The notes under the pieces are model-generated. The model saw only the letters and a list, made by a program, of their open reading frames with translations. It had not been told where the DNA came from and made no database searches. The translations under genes and the position numbers were made by a program. A stretch of 64,000 bases of DNA from Caldifermentibacillus hisashii (GTDB lineage Bacteria > Bacillota > Bacilli > Bacillales > Caldibacillaceae), in NCBI RefSeq assembly GCF_027568575.1, contig NZ_JANUVP010000003.1; one strand, written 5' to 3'. Positions 17,624 through 26,794 of the stretch are shown one piece after another. The number at the start of each line of letters is the position of its first letter. The first letter of the stretch is position 1.

Positions 17624-18721
17624 GTGAGTCAGGTTTATTTTTTTACCGGTTTTCCAGGTTTTATTGCTAATCAATTAATTCACGGGATTTTAACGAAATA
17701 TGATAATGTTGAAAAAATATATGTGCTCGTTCTTCCGACCATGAAACATCAAGCAAAAGTGAGAATCAATCAATTCAATGAACAATATTCGCTCCCGGAT
17801 GGTAAAATATCGATTATAGAAGGCGATATTACGAAAGTTCATTTAGGAATTAACGAAAAAATAAATAGAGAGCTTGAGACATCTGTAACCCATGTATTTC
17901 ATCTCGCTGCTATTTACGATTTGGCGGTACCAAGGGATATTGCTTATCGGGTCAACGTAGACGGGACGAGAAATGTCAATGAATGGGTACAGAAACTTCA
18001 AAAATTAAAACGATATACCTATTTCAGTACGGCCTATATTGCAGGGACAAGAACAGGTATACTAAAGGAAGACGAATTGATCCGTCCACCCGGTTTTAAA
18101 AATTATTATGAAGAAACAAAATATGAAGCGGAATTATTAGTCCATGCATTAAAAAAGCAAGTTCCGGTAACGATTATCCGGCCGGGAATTGTCAAAGGGC
18201 ATTCAAGAACGGGAGAAACGATGAAATTTGACGGGCCTTATCTGTTCTTAAATATGATGGACCGCTTGCGAAATGCCCGCCTTTTTCCAAAAATGGGAAA
18301 TCCGGAAGCGGAAATTAATTTAGTTCCTGTTGATTTTATTGTGGAAGCAGTCCTTTACTTAAGCCATGCGGATGTCGGTGAGGGGAAAACTTATCATTTA
18401 ACTGATCCGAAACCTTACAAAGTTCCGGTTTTATATGAAATGATGTTAATAGAATTACTTGGAAAACGCCCCAGAGGGAAAATACCATTATTTATTCCAA
18501 GATTTTTGCTTTCTTTTGCATCGATACGAAAAGCGTTACGGATTGAAAAAGAAACTTTGGATTATCTCACATGGATGGGGAAATTTGATTGCACAAATGC
18601 ACAAAGGGATTTGCGGGAAGCTTCTATATCTTGCCCGGATTTAAAAGATCAAATGCCGTCCATGATCCGGTTTTATTTAGAAAATAAGGATAATGATCAG
18701 TATCATATTGTTATAAGATAA
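17624..18721 (+). CDS. acyl reductase-like extended SDR (NAD_binding_4 type)
   Basis: A 365-residue extended short-chain dehydrogenase. The Rossmann start TGFPGFIAN is at 8-16, FHLAAIYDLAVP near 90, and YEETKYEAE near 165 provides the Tyr-x3-Lys pair. The layout matches the thioester-reductase/fatty acyl-CoA reductase-like group rather than sugar epimerases, so it may interconvert acyl thioesters and aldehydes; sterol or hydroxy-lipid dehydrogenation is another option. GTG start behind GGAGGTGAAAG, 33 bp after the acyl-CoA synthetase and ahead of an aldehyde dehydrogenase. Confidence 0.78.
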   Translation: MSQVYFFTGFPGFIANQLIHGILTKYDNVEKIYVLVLPTMKHQAKVRINQFNEQYSLPDGKISIIEGDITKVHLGINEKINRELETSVTHVFHLAAIYDLAVPRDIAYRVNVDGTRNVNEWVQKLQKLKRYTYFSTAYIAGTRTGILKEDELIRPPGFKNYYEETKYEAELLVHALKKQVPVTIIRPGIVKGHSRTGETMKFDGPYLFLNMMDRLRNARLFPKMGNPEAEINLVPVDFIVEAVLYLSHADVGEGKTYHLTDPKPYKVPVLYEMMLIELLGKRPRGKIPLFIPRFLLSFASIRKALRIEKETLDYLTWMGKFDCTNAQRDLREASISCPDLKDQMPSMIRFYLENKDNDQYHIVIR

Positions 18722-18770
18722 TAGAAACGGTTCTAGTTTTATTTTAATTATTTAATTGAAAGGTATGGGA

Positions 18771-20297
18771 ATGATGACCCTATTGCAAGCTGTTAATCCG
18801 GCCACCGGTGAATATATGGAAGATATTGAGGAGACAAAAATCGAGGAAGTGGAGCTGTATTATCATCAAGCGCGTACCGCTTTTGAAAAATGGAGCACAC
18901 TTGCCATTTCGGAACGACTCATCTATTTGAAAAAATTGAAGTCGGTTATGGTGGAGAACATGGACCGGCTTGCCCAAGTAATTGTCCAAGATACAGGGAA
19001 AGTTCCAACCGAAGCACTGGTAGCAGACATCATGCCGACATTGGATGCGATTACTACAATTGTGAAACACGCTGAAAAAATATTGTCTCCTAAAAGAGTA
19101 AAAACACCGCTTTTATTAATCGGCAAAAAATCATATGTCGAATATATGCCAAGAGGGGTTGTTCTGGTGATATCGCCATGGAATTACCCGCTTCAGCTTG
19201 CTGTTGTTCCGGTCATCAGTGCGCTGGCGGGAGGAAATACAGTTATTTTAAAACCTTCCGAAGTCACTCCATTGGTCGGTAAATATATTGAAGAAATTTT
19301 TCAAAAAGCCGGTTTTCCAAAAGATGTTATCCAAATTGCACACGGCGGAAAAGAAGTTGGTGCTGCATTGACTGCAGGAAATCCTGATTACATTTTTTTT
19401 ACCGGTTCGGTCCGTACAGGAAAAATCATTCAAGAGGTTGCCGCCAAAAAATTAATTCCGACCACATTAGAGCTTGGTGGGAAAGATCCGCTCATTGTAT
19501 TTAAAGATGCAAATTTGAAACGGGCGGCAAAAGGTGCGGTATGGGGTGCTTTTACGAATTCCGGGCAAGTATGTATGAGTGCGGAACGAATTTATGTAGA
19601 GGAATCGATATACGATGATTTTTTAAATATGGTAAAGATAGAAACGGAAAAACTTATTCAAGGTACCGATAAAGACAGTGACATCGGGTCGATGACTTTT
19701 CCGAAGCAAAAAGAAATTGTGAAACAACATGTAAAGGATGCATTGGAGAAAGGAGCTGTGTTAGTTTCGGGCACTCCACCCGATAAATGGGATGATTCCA
19801 TGTTTATTCAGCCGGTAATCTTAGCCAATCTTAAGCAAGATATGGAAGTCGTTTGTGAAGAAACGTTTGGCCCGGTGATGCCGGTCATCCCCTTTAAAAC
19901 GGAAGAAGAGGTAATTAAGCTGGCTAACGAGTCCAATTACGGATTAAATGCCAGCGTTTGGACATCTGATTTAAAAAAAGCAAAGCGGGTAGCCAGTCGA
20001 CTCGTTTCAGGAGCTGTAACGATAAACGAGGTATTAGTCTCCGTAGCCAATCATTATTTACCGTTTGGCGGAACAAAAAATAGCGGTATAGGTCGTTACC
20101 ACAGTGAAGAAGGATTAAAGATTTTTTGCCATGAAAAAGCGATTATTTTAGACAGAGGCAAGCTGAATAAAGAAATTCAATGGTATCCATATAAAGGAAA
20201 GTACTTAGCGTTTCTGCAGTTATTTCAAAGTTATTTCCGTGAACGAAAAAAATGGATTCGATTTTTGCGAAGTTATTTGAAGCTTTTAAGAAGGTAA
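18771..20297 (+). CDS. aldehyde dehydrogenase
   Basis: A 508-residue NAD(P)-dependent aldehyde dehydrogenase. Motifs: SPWNYPLQLA near residue 137, catalytic Glu in LELGGKDP near 238 and the nucleophilic Cys in NSGQVCMSAERIY near 272. The C-terminal 50 residues are long, basic and aromatic (WYPYKGKYLAFLQLFQSYFRERKKW), as in membrane-associated fatty aldehyde dehydrogenases, so a lipid aldehyde is the likely substrate. The ATG at 18771 is seven bases behind AAAGG; ATG 18774 is also possible. Last gene of the lipid block, 50 bp after the SDR. Confidence 0.9.
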   Translation: MMTLLQAVNPATGEYMEDIEETKIEEVELYYHQARTAFEKWSTLAISERLIYLKKLKSVMVENMDRLAQVIVQDTGKVPTEALVADIMPTLDAITTIVKHAEKILSPKRVKTPLLLIGKKSYVEYMPRGVVLVISPWNYPLQLAVVPVISALAGGNTVILKPSEVTPLVGKYIEEIFQKAGFPKDVIQIAHGGKEVGAALTAGNPDYIFFTGSVRTGKIIQEVAAKKLIPTTLELGGKDPLIVFKDANLKRAAKGAVWGAFTNSGQVCMSAERIYVEESIYDDFLNMVKIETEKLIQGTDKDSDIGSMTFPKQKEIVKQHVKDALEKGAVLVSGTPPDKWDDSMFIQPVILANLKQDMEVVCEETFGPVMPVIPFKTEEEVIKLANESNYGLNASVWTSDLKKAKRVASRLVSGAVTINEVLVSVANHYLPFGGTKNSGIGRYHSEEGLKIFCHEKAIILDRGKLNKEIQWYPYKGKYLAFLQLFQSYFRERKKWIRFLRSYLKLLRR

Positions 20298-20465
20298 TTC
20301 GGTTCTTATAATGTTTATATTGATTTCGTCTATTCAGTTATCACGGATGCGTTTAGAAAGCAAAATTTTACTAATTTCAAAAAGAGACAAGTCGAGCGTT
20401 CAATCAGTGGGATGGAAAAATCCTTACTGATTGAACCAAAATGTAATTTTGAAACAAGAGAATGA

Positions 20466-21179
20466 TTATTGTATCTTTTGATCAAGTTCTGTAAGTAATT
20501 CCCCGATCTTTTTATCATGAATCACTTGATCGGCAAACTTATCAAATGGGGTAGGTTCCATGTTCACAATTACTAATTTCGCACCACTCCCTTTGGCAAT
20601 TAAAGGAAATTGGTTGGCTGGCGTAACGGATAAAGAAGAACCTAAAACGATAAACAAGTCTGCTTTCTCTGTTTCCTCCATAGCAAGTTGAAAAGCATCT
20701 TGCGGCAATACTTCACCAAATAATACGATATTTGGACGTAACACGCCGCCACATTCACAATAATAATCTTTGTTTACATAGTTTTCACTGCTATATTCTT
20801 TTCCACATTTCTGACAGTGCAGTTTTTGAAGTGTTCCATGTAATTCGGCCACACGAGTGCTGCCCGCTTCTTGATGAAAACCGTCAACGTTTTGGGTGAT
20901 GATGGAGCGAATAATCCCCTCTTGTTCCCATTTGGCTAATATATAATGTCCTTGATGAGGGCCAAATTCTTTTACACCTAATACGCGTTCTCGATAAAAC
21001 TCAATAAATTCTTTGACATTATCATTCAAGGCTTTCGTACTGGCAATTTGACTTGGATCTTTTTTTCTCCAAAGTCCGTTATTGCTTGAACGAAAATCCG
21101 GTAACCCGCTTTCAGTTGACATCCCTGCTCCGGTAAAGACAACCGTATGACGAGATGATTTTAACCAATCTTCTAACAT
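20466..21179 (-). CDS. cobB: NAD-dependent protein deacylase, sirtuin family
   Basis: A 237-residue Sir2 protein. GAGMSTESGLPDFRS (18-31) binds NAD, QNVDGFHQ (96-103) and catalytic His114 follow, and a complete zinc site is formed by Cys122, Cys125, Cys141 and Cys143. It removes acyl groups from lysines, notably on acyl-CoA synthetases in other bacteria; its location next to the acyl-CoA block fits that but is not proof. Single gene on the minus strand, convergent with the aldehyde dehydrogenase gene. Confidence 0.92.
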   Translation of the reverse strand: MLEDWLKSSRHTVVFTGAGMSTESGLPDFRSSNNGLWRKKDPSQIASTKALNDNVKEFIEFYRERVLGVKEFGPHQGHYILAKWEQEGIIRSIITQNVDGFHQEAGSTRVAELHGTLQKLHCQKCGKEYSSENYVNKDYYCECGGVLRPNIVLFGEVLPQDAFQLAMEETEKADLFIVLGSSLSVTPANQFPLIAKGSGAKLVIVNMEPTPFDKFADQVIHDKKIGELLTELDQKIQ

Positions 21180-21367
21180 GTCATTTCCTCTCCTTCTTTC
21201 ATTTTAAATACGTTTCCCTATAAATATAGTACGCCTCCTGCCGGCAAAGTTCAAAAAAACAAAATTTGGCTTTATATTCATTTTAAAATATGTAAAGATT
21301 TAATTACAAAGAAAAAAATTTAACACATTAATAGATGTGATTTTGGTAGAGAAGGTGGGGGAAGAAA

Positions 21368-22129
21368 ATGTGTTTGATATTATTTGCTTATAAAATGCAT
21401 CCGGAGTACCCATTAATCGTGGCAGCAAATCGGGATGAATTTTTTCAACGACCGACAGCACCTGTTCACTTTTGGGATGACGAACCGAATATATTAGCCG
21501 GACGGGATTTGGAAAAAATGGGCACTTGGATGGGGGTCACAAAATTTGGACGGTTTGCCGCTTTAACGAATTATCGGGATCCGAGTGAAAATATTGTTGG
21601 CAAAAAATCACGCGGGGAACTTGTTCGAAATGCACTCACCTTTAAAAGGGAAATTCCCGACTTTTTTAAAATCGTACAAGCAGAGTCCAATCAATTTCCA
21701 GGTTTTAATTTCATTGCCGGTGACAAAGATCAATTGTATTATTTTTCCAATATAGAAGGGATCGTTCGAGAGTTGTTGCCCGGAATTTACGGTCTAAGCA
21801 ATCATTTGTTGAATACACCATGGCCAAAGGTGGAAGTTGGCAGAGACAATTTTCGAAAATTATTGAACAAGAACGTCACCGACCTCCCTGACGAATTATT
21901 TAAGTTACTAATGAAAGCCGACCCTTTTCCGGACGGGCTATTACCGAATACCGGTGTCCCAATAGAGATGGAACGAATGCTATCACCACTTTTTATTAAA
22001 AGCGATGACTATGGCACGCGAAGTTCAACCGTCATGCTTATGTCAAACAATGAAGTTTCCTATATTGAACGAATTTATCAACCGGAAGCAAAAGGAGAAA
22101 GACGGTTTTGTATTTCAATTGTTGAATGA
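21368..22129 (+). CDS. NRDE family (TANGO2-like) protein
   Basis: A 253-residue protein beginning MCLILFAYK with the family signature AANRDEFFQRPTAP near residue 21 and GTWMGVTKFGRFAALTNYR near 55. The N-terminal Cys right after Met resembles Ntn hydrolases. Its biochemical role is unclear; eukaryotic TANGO2 has been linked to lipid and haem handling. ATG follows GGTGGGGG. About 130 bp separate it from htpG, which has its own promoter. Confidence 0.85.
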   Translation: MCLILFAYKMHPEYPLIVAANRDEFFQRPTAPVHFWDDEPNILAGRDLEKMGTWMGVTKFGRFAALTNYRDPSENIVGKKSRGELVRNALTFKREIPDFFKIVQAESNQFPGFNFIAGDKDQLYYFSNIEGIVRELLPGIYGLSNHLLNTPWPKVEVGRDNFRKLLNKNVTDLPDELFKLLMKADPFPDGLLPNTGVPIEMERMLSPLFIKSDDYGTRSSTVMLMSNNEVSYIERIYQPEAKGERRFCISIVE

Positions 22130-22155
22130 AAGAAAAAATGACCTAATAAAGGAAA

Positions 22156-22184
22156 TTGACAGAACTTAGATTGTATGATATTAC
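22156..22184 (+). promoter_or_regulatory. sigma-A type promoter of htpG
   Basis: TTGACA at 22156-22161 and TATTAC at 22179-22184 are 17 bp apart. Transcription would start near 22191, just ahead of the CIRCE operator. Confidence 0.65.
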
Positions 22185-22195
22185 ATAAATGTCGA

Positions 22196-22222
22196 TTAGC
22201 ACTTTGGACAATAGAGTGCTAA
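22196..22222 (+). promoter_or_regulatory. CIRCE operator (HrcA site) upstream of htpG
   Basis: TTAGCACTT, nine bases, then GAGTGCTAA: 17 of 18 arm positions match the CIRCE consensus TTAGCACTC-N9-GAGTGCTAA, with the exact spacer. It lies between the promoter and the htpG ribosome site, the usual place for HrcA repression of groE and dnaK operons. Confidence 0.88.
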
Positions 22223-22261
22223 AATAAGTACGAAAAGATTTTATTTGAAAGGAGAAAGATT

Positions 22262-24148
22262 ATGGAAAAAAAACAGTTCCAAGCGGAATCAAAGCGACTT
22301 CTCGAAATGATGATTAACTCCATTTACACAAAAAAGGAAGTTTTCTTGCGTGAATTGATTTCCAATGCAAGTGATGCGATTGATAAAATCTACTACAAAG
22401 CATTGACGGATGATTCCCTTTCCTTTGATAAAGATAACTACTACATAAGAATTGTGCCGAATAAAGACGATCGGACGTTATCGGTCATTGATACCGGGAT
22501 TGGGATGACGAAAGAAGAATTGGAAGAAAATCTCGGAACGATTGCCAAAAGCGGTTCCCTTGCTTTCAAAAAAGAAAATGAAATTAAAGACGGTTTTGAT
22601 ATTATCGGTCAATTCGGAGTTGGGTTTTATGCTGCGTTTATGGTCGCTGATGTTGTGACTGTCATAAGTCGTGCGTTAGGTTCTGACCAAGCATATAAAT
22701 GGGAATCAAGTGGTGCAGACGGATACACCATTGAACCGGTGGAAAAAGCGGATATCGGTACTGAAGTGATTTTGAAACTGAAAGAAAATACGGAAGATGA
22801 ATCTTATGATGAATTTTTAGATGAATGGCGTTTAAAAGAAATTATTAAGAAATATTCCGATTTTATCCGCTACCCGATTAAGATGGAAGTCACCCATTCA
22901 AAACCGAAAGATGATGACAGTAATGAATATGTTGATTATAAAGAAGAAGAAACAATCAACAGCATGGTACCGATTTGGAAGAAAAATAAAAGCGAGTTGA
23001 CTGATGACGATTACATGAATTTTTATAACGAAAAACGGTACGGTTTCGACAAGCCGTTAAAACATATTCATATTAGTGTTGACGGTACCGTACGCTATAA
23101 TGCGATTCTGTATATTCCGGAACGGGCACCGTATGATTTTTACACACCGGATTATGAAAAAGGGTTAGAATTGTATTCGAACGGTGTGCTCATCATGAAT
23201 AAATGCGCCGATCTACTCCCGGATTATTTCAGCTTTGTCAAAGGGATGGTCGACTCGGAAGACTTGTCACTGAACATTTCCCGTGAGATGTTGCAACATG
23301 ACCGGCAATTAAAAGTGATTGCCAAAAATATTAAAAATAAAATTAAACGAGAATTGGAAAACTTGTTGAAAAATGAGCGGGAGCAATACGAAAAATTTTA
23401 TGAAGCATTTGGCCGTCAATTAAAGTTTGGCGTGTACAGCGATTTTGGTGCGAATAAAGATGTATTACAAGATTTGCTGTTGTTCTATTCTTCCAAAGAG
23501 AAAAAATTAGTGACATTAGATGAGTATGTATCACGTATGCCGGAAGACCAAAAGTATATTTATTATGCAACAGGTGATTCGATTGACCGAATTGATAAAT
23601 TACCGCAAACCGAACTTGTTCGTGATAAAGGCTATGAAATTTTATATTTCACCGAGGATATTGACGAATTTGCCATCAAAATGCTCATGGATTACAAAGA
23701 AAAACAATTTAAATCTGTATCCGACAACGACCTCGGTATTGAATCGGAGGAGAAAGAGAAAGAAACAGAAGCGGAAGAAAAGGAATATAAGGAACTGTTT
23801 GATTACATGGCAAGTGTCCTCGGTGGTAAGGTTAAGAAAGTAAAAGCATCCAAACGATTAAAAACACATCCGGTTTGCTTGTCAACCGAGGGTGAGATTA
23901 CCATTGAAATGGAGAAAGTATTAAACGCTATGCCTAACCCGAATGGACAAAAAGTGACAGCTGAAAAGGTACTTGAAATTAACACCCATCATGATGTGTT
24001 CAAATCCTTGCAAGCCGCTTTTGAAAACGATAAAGAAAAACTTGAACTCTACACGAAACTTTTATATAACCAAGCATTATTAATTGAAGATTTACCGATT
24101 GAGGACCCGGTAGCATTCACAAATGATATGTGTAAGGTAATGGTGTAA
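22262..24148 (+). CDS. htpG: molecular chaperone HtpG (Hsp90)
   Basis: A 628-residue bacterial Hsp90: N-terminal GHKL ATPase with LRELISNASDAIDK (about 29-42), DTGIGMTKEEL and GQFGVGFYAAFM; middle domain with LYSNGVLIMNKCADLLPDYFSF; C-terminal dimerisation domain of usual length. ATG follows GAAAGGAG. Unlike B. subtilis htpG, which is outside the HrcA and CtsR regulons, this gene carries a CIRCE element in its leader (22196-22222), so it is probably repressed by HrcA and induced by heat with groESL. Confidence 0.97.
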   Translation: MEKKQFQAESKRLLEMMINSIYTKKEVFLRELISNASDAIDKIYYKALTDDSLSFDKDNYYIRIVPNKDDRTLSVIDTGIGMTKEELEENLGTIAKSGSLAFKKENEIKDGFDIIGQFGVGFYAAFMVADVVTVISRALGSDQAYKWESSGADGYTIEPVEKADIGTEVILKLKENTEDESYDEFLDEWRLKEIIKKYSDFIRYPIKMEVTHSKPKDDDSNEYVDYKEEETINSMVPIWKKNKSELTDDDYMNFYNEKRYGFDKPLKHIHISVDGTVRYNAILYIPERAPYDFYTPDYEKGLELYSNGVLIMNKCADLLPDYFSFVKGMVDSEDLSLNISREMLQHDRQLKVIAKNIKNKIKRELENLLKNEREQYEKFYEAFGRQLKFGVYSDFGANKDVLQDLLLFYSSKEKKLVTLDEYVSRMPEDQKYIYYATGDSIDRIDKLPQTELVRDKGYEILYFTEDIDEFAIKMLMDYKEKQFKSVSDNDLGIESEEKEKETEAEEKEYKELFDYMASVLGGKVKKVKASKRLKTHPVCLSTEGEITIEMEKVLNAMPNPNGQKVTAEKVLEINTHHDVFKSLQAAFENDKEKLELYTKLLYNQALLIEDLPIEDPVAFTNDMCKVMV

Positions 24149-24158
24149 AGATGAAGAA

Positions 24159-24203
24159 GTATCCAGTAAAAGGTATATGCTCCTTTTTATTGGATACTTT
24201 TTT
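24159..24203 (+). terminator. terminator of htpG
   Basis: GTATCCAGTAAAAGG pairs with CCTTTTTATTGGATAC and is followed by a run of T. Confidence 0.88.
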
Positions 24204-24306
24204 CTATTCGCCAAATATAGACAAACTCCGCCATTGCCAACCCGATTTTTCTTTATTAAAATAAACGTATAAATTTTCAATATTTTATAAAACAGGGGGT
24301 AGGGGC

Positions 24307-25905
24307 ATGAATACAGAAATGAATGTGGAAGTATCGAAAAGGATCGACCGGGTAAGAAGAAATACGTTAGGGGATTTGTTGACAAGAACAAGAGAGCGGG
24401 TTCCAAATAAAATTGCAATCGCTTACAACGAAATGCGGCTTACCTATTCAGAACTGGATGATCTCGTTAATCAGACAGCACATGTGTTTATTGCTGATGG
24501 AATGAAAAAAGGGGATATGATTGCTGTTATTTCGAAAAACAGTCTTGATTTTGTTATCGTCAATTTCGCATTAGCAAGAATTGGAGCGGTGATGATCCCA
24601 CTGAATTACATGCTTACTTCTCAGGATGTGAAGTATGTCATTAATCATGCCGGTGTATGCGGATTTTTGTCTGCTGTTGAATTTGCTCCTGTGCTTGATA
24701 CTGCGGCAGGCAGTCGAGCCATTCGGTTCCGTTATTTAATGGATTATCCGATAGACAAATCCGTTCCCGATGAATTGAAAAGCTGGAAATCACTTGCAGT
24801 TGAGAGAAAAGACCAATCAACTGAATTCATTGATGCCGATATTGATGATGAATCTCTAGCACATGTCCTTTACACAAGCGGCACCGAATCACGTCCAAAA
24901 GGGGTGATGCTTACTCATAAAAGCATTGTCAGTGAATATGTGAGTTGCATTGTCAGCGGTGAGATGACGGAAAATGATGTTTGTATTCATGCTTTACCGC
25001 TTTACCACAGCGCTCAACTTCACTGTTTTCTCGGACCTAGTATATATTTAGGGTCGAGTGGCATTATTCTTGAAAGCGCAAAGCCGGATGTCATTTTAGA
25101 GACGGTAGAGAAGGAAAAAATAACGCAATTATTTTGCCCGCCAACAGTATGGATTTCGTTACTTCGCCATCCGGATTTTAATAAACGGGATTTATCTTCG
25201 TTGGAAAAATGTTATTACGGTGCAGCAATCATGCCAATGGAAGTATTAAAAGAACTGTCTGTACGACTGCCACAAGCCCGATTTTTTAATTTTTACGGTC
25301 AAACCGAAGTCGCCCCGCTCGCTACAGTTTTAAAACCGGAAGACCAAATGCGAAAACTTGGTTCAGCAGGGAAGCCGTCTTTAAATGTTCAAACAAAAAT
25401 TGTAGATGAAAATGATGTGGAGGTCCCACGTGGTGTGATTGGGGAAATTGTTCACCGTACCCCACATGCGATGAAAGGATATTTGTTTGACCCGGAGAAA
25501 ACAGAGGAAGCATTTCGGAATGGTTGGTTTCATAGCGGAGACCTGGGGGTAATGGATGAAGAGGGCTATATTACCATTGTTGACCGCAAGAAAGATATGA
25601 TTAAAACAGGTGGAATAAATGTATCCAGCCGGGAAGTGGAAGAAGTTATTTATCAATTGGATGGGGTATCCGAAGTGGCGGTTATTAGCATACCCGATCC
25701 ATATTGGATTGAAGCAGTTATGGCCATTATCGTTCCAAAGAAAGGGGCCAATTTAACGAAAGGGGATGTACTGAATTTTTGTAAAAACCATTTATCAAAA
25801 TTTAAAGTACCCAAATATATTGAATTTGCCGATGAATTGCCGAAAAACCCAAGTGGAAAACTGTTAAAACGGACTTTGAGGGAAATGTATAAAGAATTAG
25901 GATAA
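24307..25905 (+). CDS. AMP-binding acyl-CoA ligase (FadD-like)
   Basis: A 532-residue class I adenylate-forming enzyme. LYTSGTESRPKGVMLTHKS near residue 195 (with Glu in place of the usual Thr after GT), NFYGQTEVAPLAT near 337, GWFHSGDLGVMDEEGYITIVDRKKD near 407 and the C-terminal catalytic Lys in NPSGKLLKR near 519. Substrate is not evident: medium/long-chain fatty acids or aromatic acids are both possible. Monocistronic, between the htpG terminator and its own terminator at 25913. A second acyl ligase besides the one at 15743. Confidence 0.9.
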   Translation: MNTEMNVEVSKRIDRVRRNTLGDLLTRTRERVPNKIAIAYNEMRLTYSELDDLVNQTAHVFIADGMKKGDMIAVISKNSLDFVIVNFALARIGAVMIPLNYMLTSQDVKYVINHAGVCGFLSAVEFAPVLDTAAGSRAIRFRYLMDYPIDKSVPDELKSWKSLAVERKDQSTEFIDADIDDESLAHVLYTSGTESRPKGVMLTHKSIVSEYVSCIVSGEMTENDVCIHALPLYHSAQLHCFLGPSIYLGSSGIILESAKPDVILETVEKEKITQLFCPPTVWISLLRHPDFNKRDLSSLEKCYYGAAIMPMEVLKELSVRLPQARFFNFYGQTEVAPLATVLKPEDQMRKLGSAGKPSLNVQTKIVDENDVEVPRGVIGEIVHRTPHAMKGYLFDPEKTEEAFRNGWFHSGDLGVMDEEGYITIVDRKKDMIKTGGINVSSREVEEVIYQLDGVSEVAVISIPDPYWIEAVMAIIVPKKGANLTKGDVLNFCKNHLSKFKVPKYIEFADELPKNPSGKLLKRTLREMYKELG

Positions 25906-25912
25906 TAAGATA

Positions 25913-25944
25913 AAAAAAGCGCTACGTGTTGTAGCGCTTTTTTC
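25913..25944 (+). terminator. terminator of the acyl-CoA ligase gene
   Basis: AAAAAGCGCTAC pairs with GTAGCGCTTTTT across a five-base loop; symmetric, so it can also serve the minus-strand gene at 25964. Confidence 0.9.
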
Positions 25945-25963
25945 TATAATGACTATTGGATGA

Positions 25964-26110
25964 TCAATCAAAATCATCCAATGTAAGGGTAGTTACTTCC
26001 GTGTACTCCCGCTTTTCTTTTTCAGCTTTTGTTGCCTTTTGTTCCAATTCCTCATCATTGTCAATCCCCGGTGCAATCGTCGGCTCTTCTTTTTGATTCA
26101 ATTTTTTCAC
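25964..26110 (-). CDS. small acidic hypothetical protein (48 aa)
   Basis: GTG at 26110 lies behind GAGGAGGATTTAAT and opens a 48-codon frame ending TGA at 25964: highly charged (KKLNQKEEPTIAPGIDNDEE, then a Lys/Glu helix, ending TLTLDDFD). No family is recognised. The good ribosome site, stop just before a terminator, and same strand as the DUF1292 gene 36 bp upstream support it as a real gene. Confidence 0.6.
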   Translation of the reverse strand: MKKLNQKEEPTIAPGIDNDEELEQKATKAEKEKREYTEVTTLTLDDFD

Positions 26111-26145
26111 ATTAAATCCTCCTCGTTAAAATGATTTCAACGTTT

Positions 26146-26409
26146 TCATTCTTTCGGCTGATCAGCTGGATTCGCTTTAACAGCTATTTGATAAGCGTCC
26201 AAAATAGATTCACTCAAATCCGGCTTTTCAACACCAACAAGAAATTGTTCTCCATTTTCTTCTTCAATTTTCATTAACAGCGTCTCATCATCATTTCGAA
26301 TCAGCGCATAACTTTCATCATCGACATCAAACAGCGCTTCAATAAAATAATCAACTTCTTCGCCTTGCTCCTTTTGAACAGTAACTGAATCCCGTAAATA
26401 GTAACTCAT
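26146..26409 (-). CDS. DUF1292 family protein
   Basis: An 87-residue acidic protein of the YrzB-like DUF1292 type (VDYFIEALFDVDDESYALI ... LLMKIEEENGEQFLVGVEKPD), cytosolic and of unknown role. The ATG at 26409 has GGAGGAAATTTC before it; an in-frame codon seven residues upstream is less likely. Probably co-transcribed with the 48-residue gene at 25964. Confidence 0.75.
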   Translation of the reverse strand: MSYYLRDSVTVQKEQGEEVDYFIEALFDVDDESYALIRNDDETLLMKIEEENGEQFLVGVEKPDLSESILDAYQIAVKANPADQPKE

Positions 26410-26551
26410 GAAATTTCCTCCATCTATCATTGATACTAATTACAGTATTTACATTTTTATAAAAAACATCCTTTTGAAATATGGTTAAAAATAATTGGTT
26501 TTTATGGTAAACTTTATTATAGGACTATTCTGATAATCAGGAGGGGGCATT

Positions 26552-26749
26552 ATGAGTAAAAATATAAAATGGGGCATATTCGGGATTTTATAAAGTTGTC
26601 TATTTATTCCAATGGTCTTTCTCATCATCTCGCTTTTTACCCATCAGTGGGGATTTTTCTACTGGAGTCTGCTGGCTGCTTTTCAAGTTGGTATCCCTTG
26701 TGGAATAATTACGTATCAACAATATAAAAGAGAGAAAATAAATAATTAA
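26552..26749 (+). pseudogene. small membrane protein gene with an in-frame stop
   Basis: ATG at 26552 follows AGGAGGGGG, but the frame meets TAA at 26591 after 13 codons (MSKNIKWGIFGIL). The same frame then continues open for 51 codons to TAA at 26747, encoding a hydrophobic two-helix segment (CLFIPMVFLIISLF ... FYWSLLAAFQVGIPCGI) with a basic tail. That reads as one small membrane protein of about 65 residues broken by a single nonsense change. A sequencing error would give the same picture. Confidence 0.6.
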
Positions 26750-26794
26750 AAGTACTGTTGTTTTCCTTATTCTTTTTTTGGAGGAAGTTTAAGC

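Noticed and set aside
22141..22260. CtsR box in the htpG leader
   Set aside because: No tandem GGTCAAA-type heptads were found; only the CIRCE element is supported.
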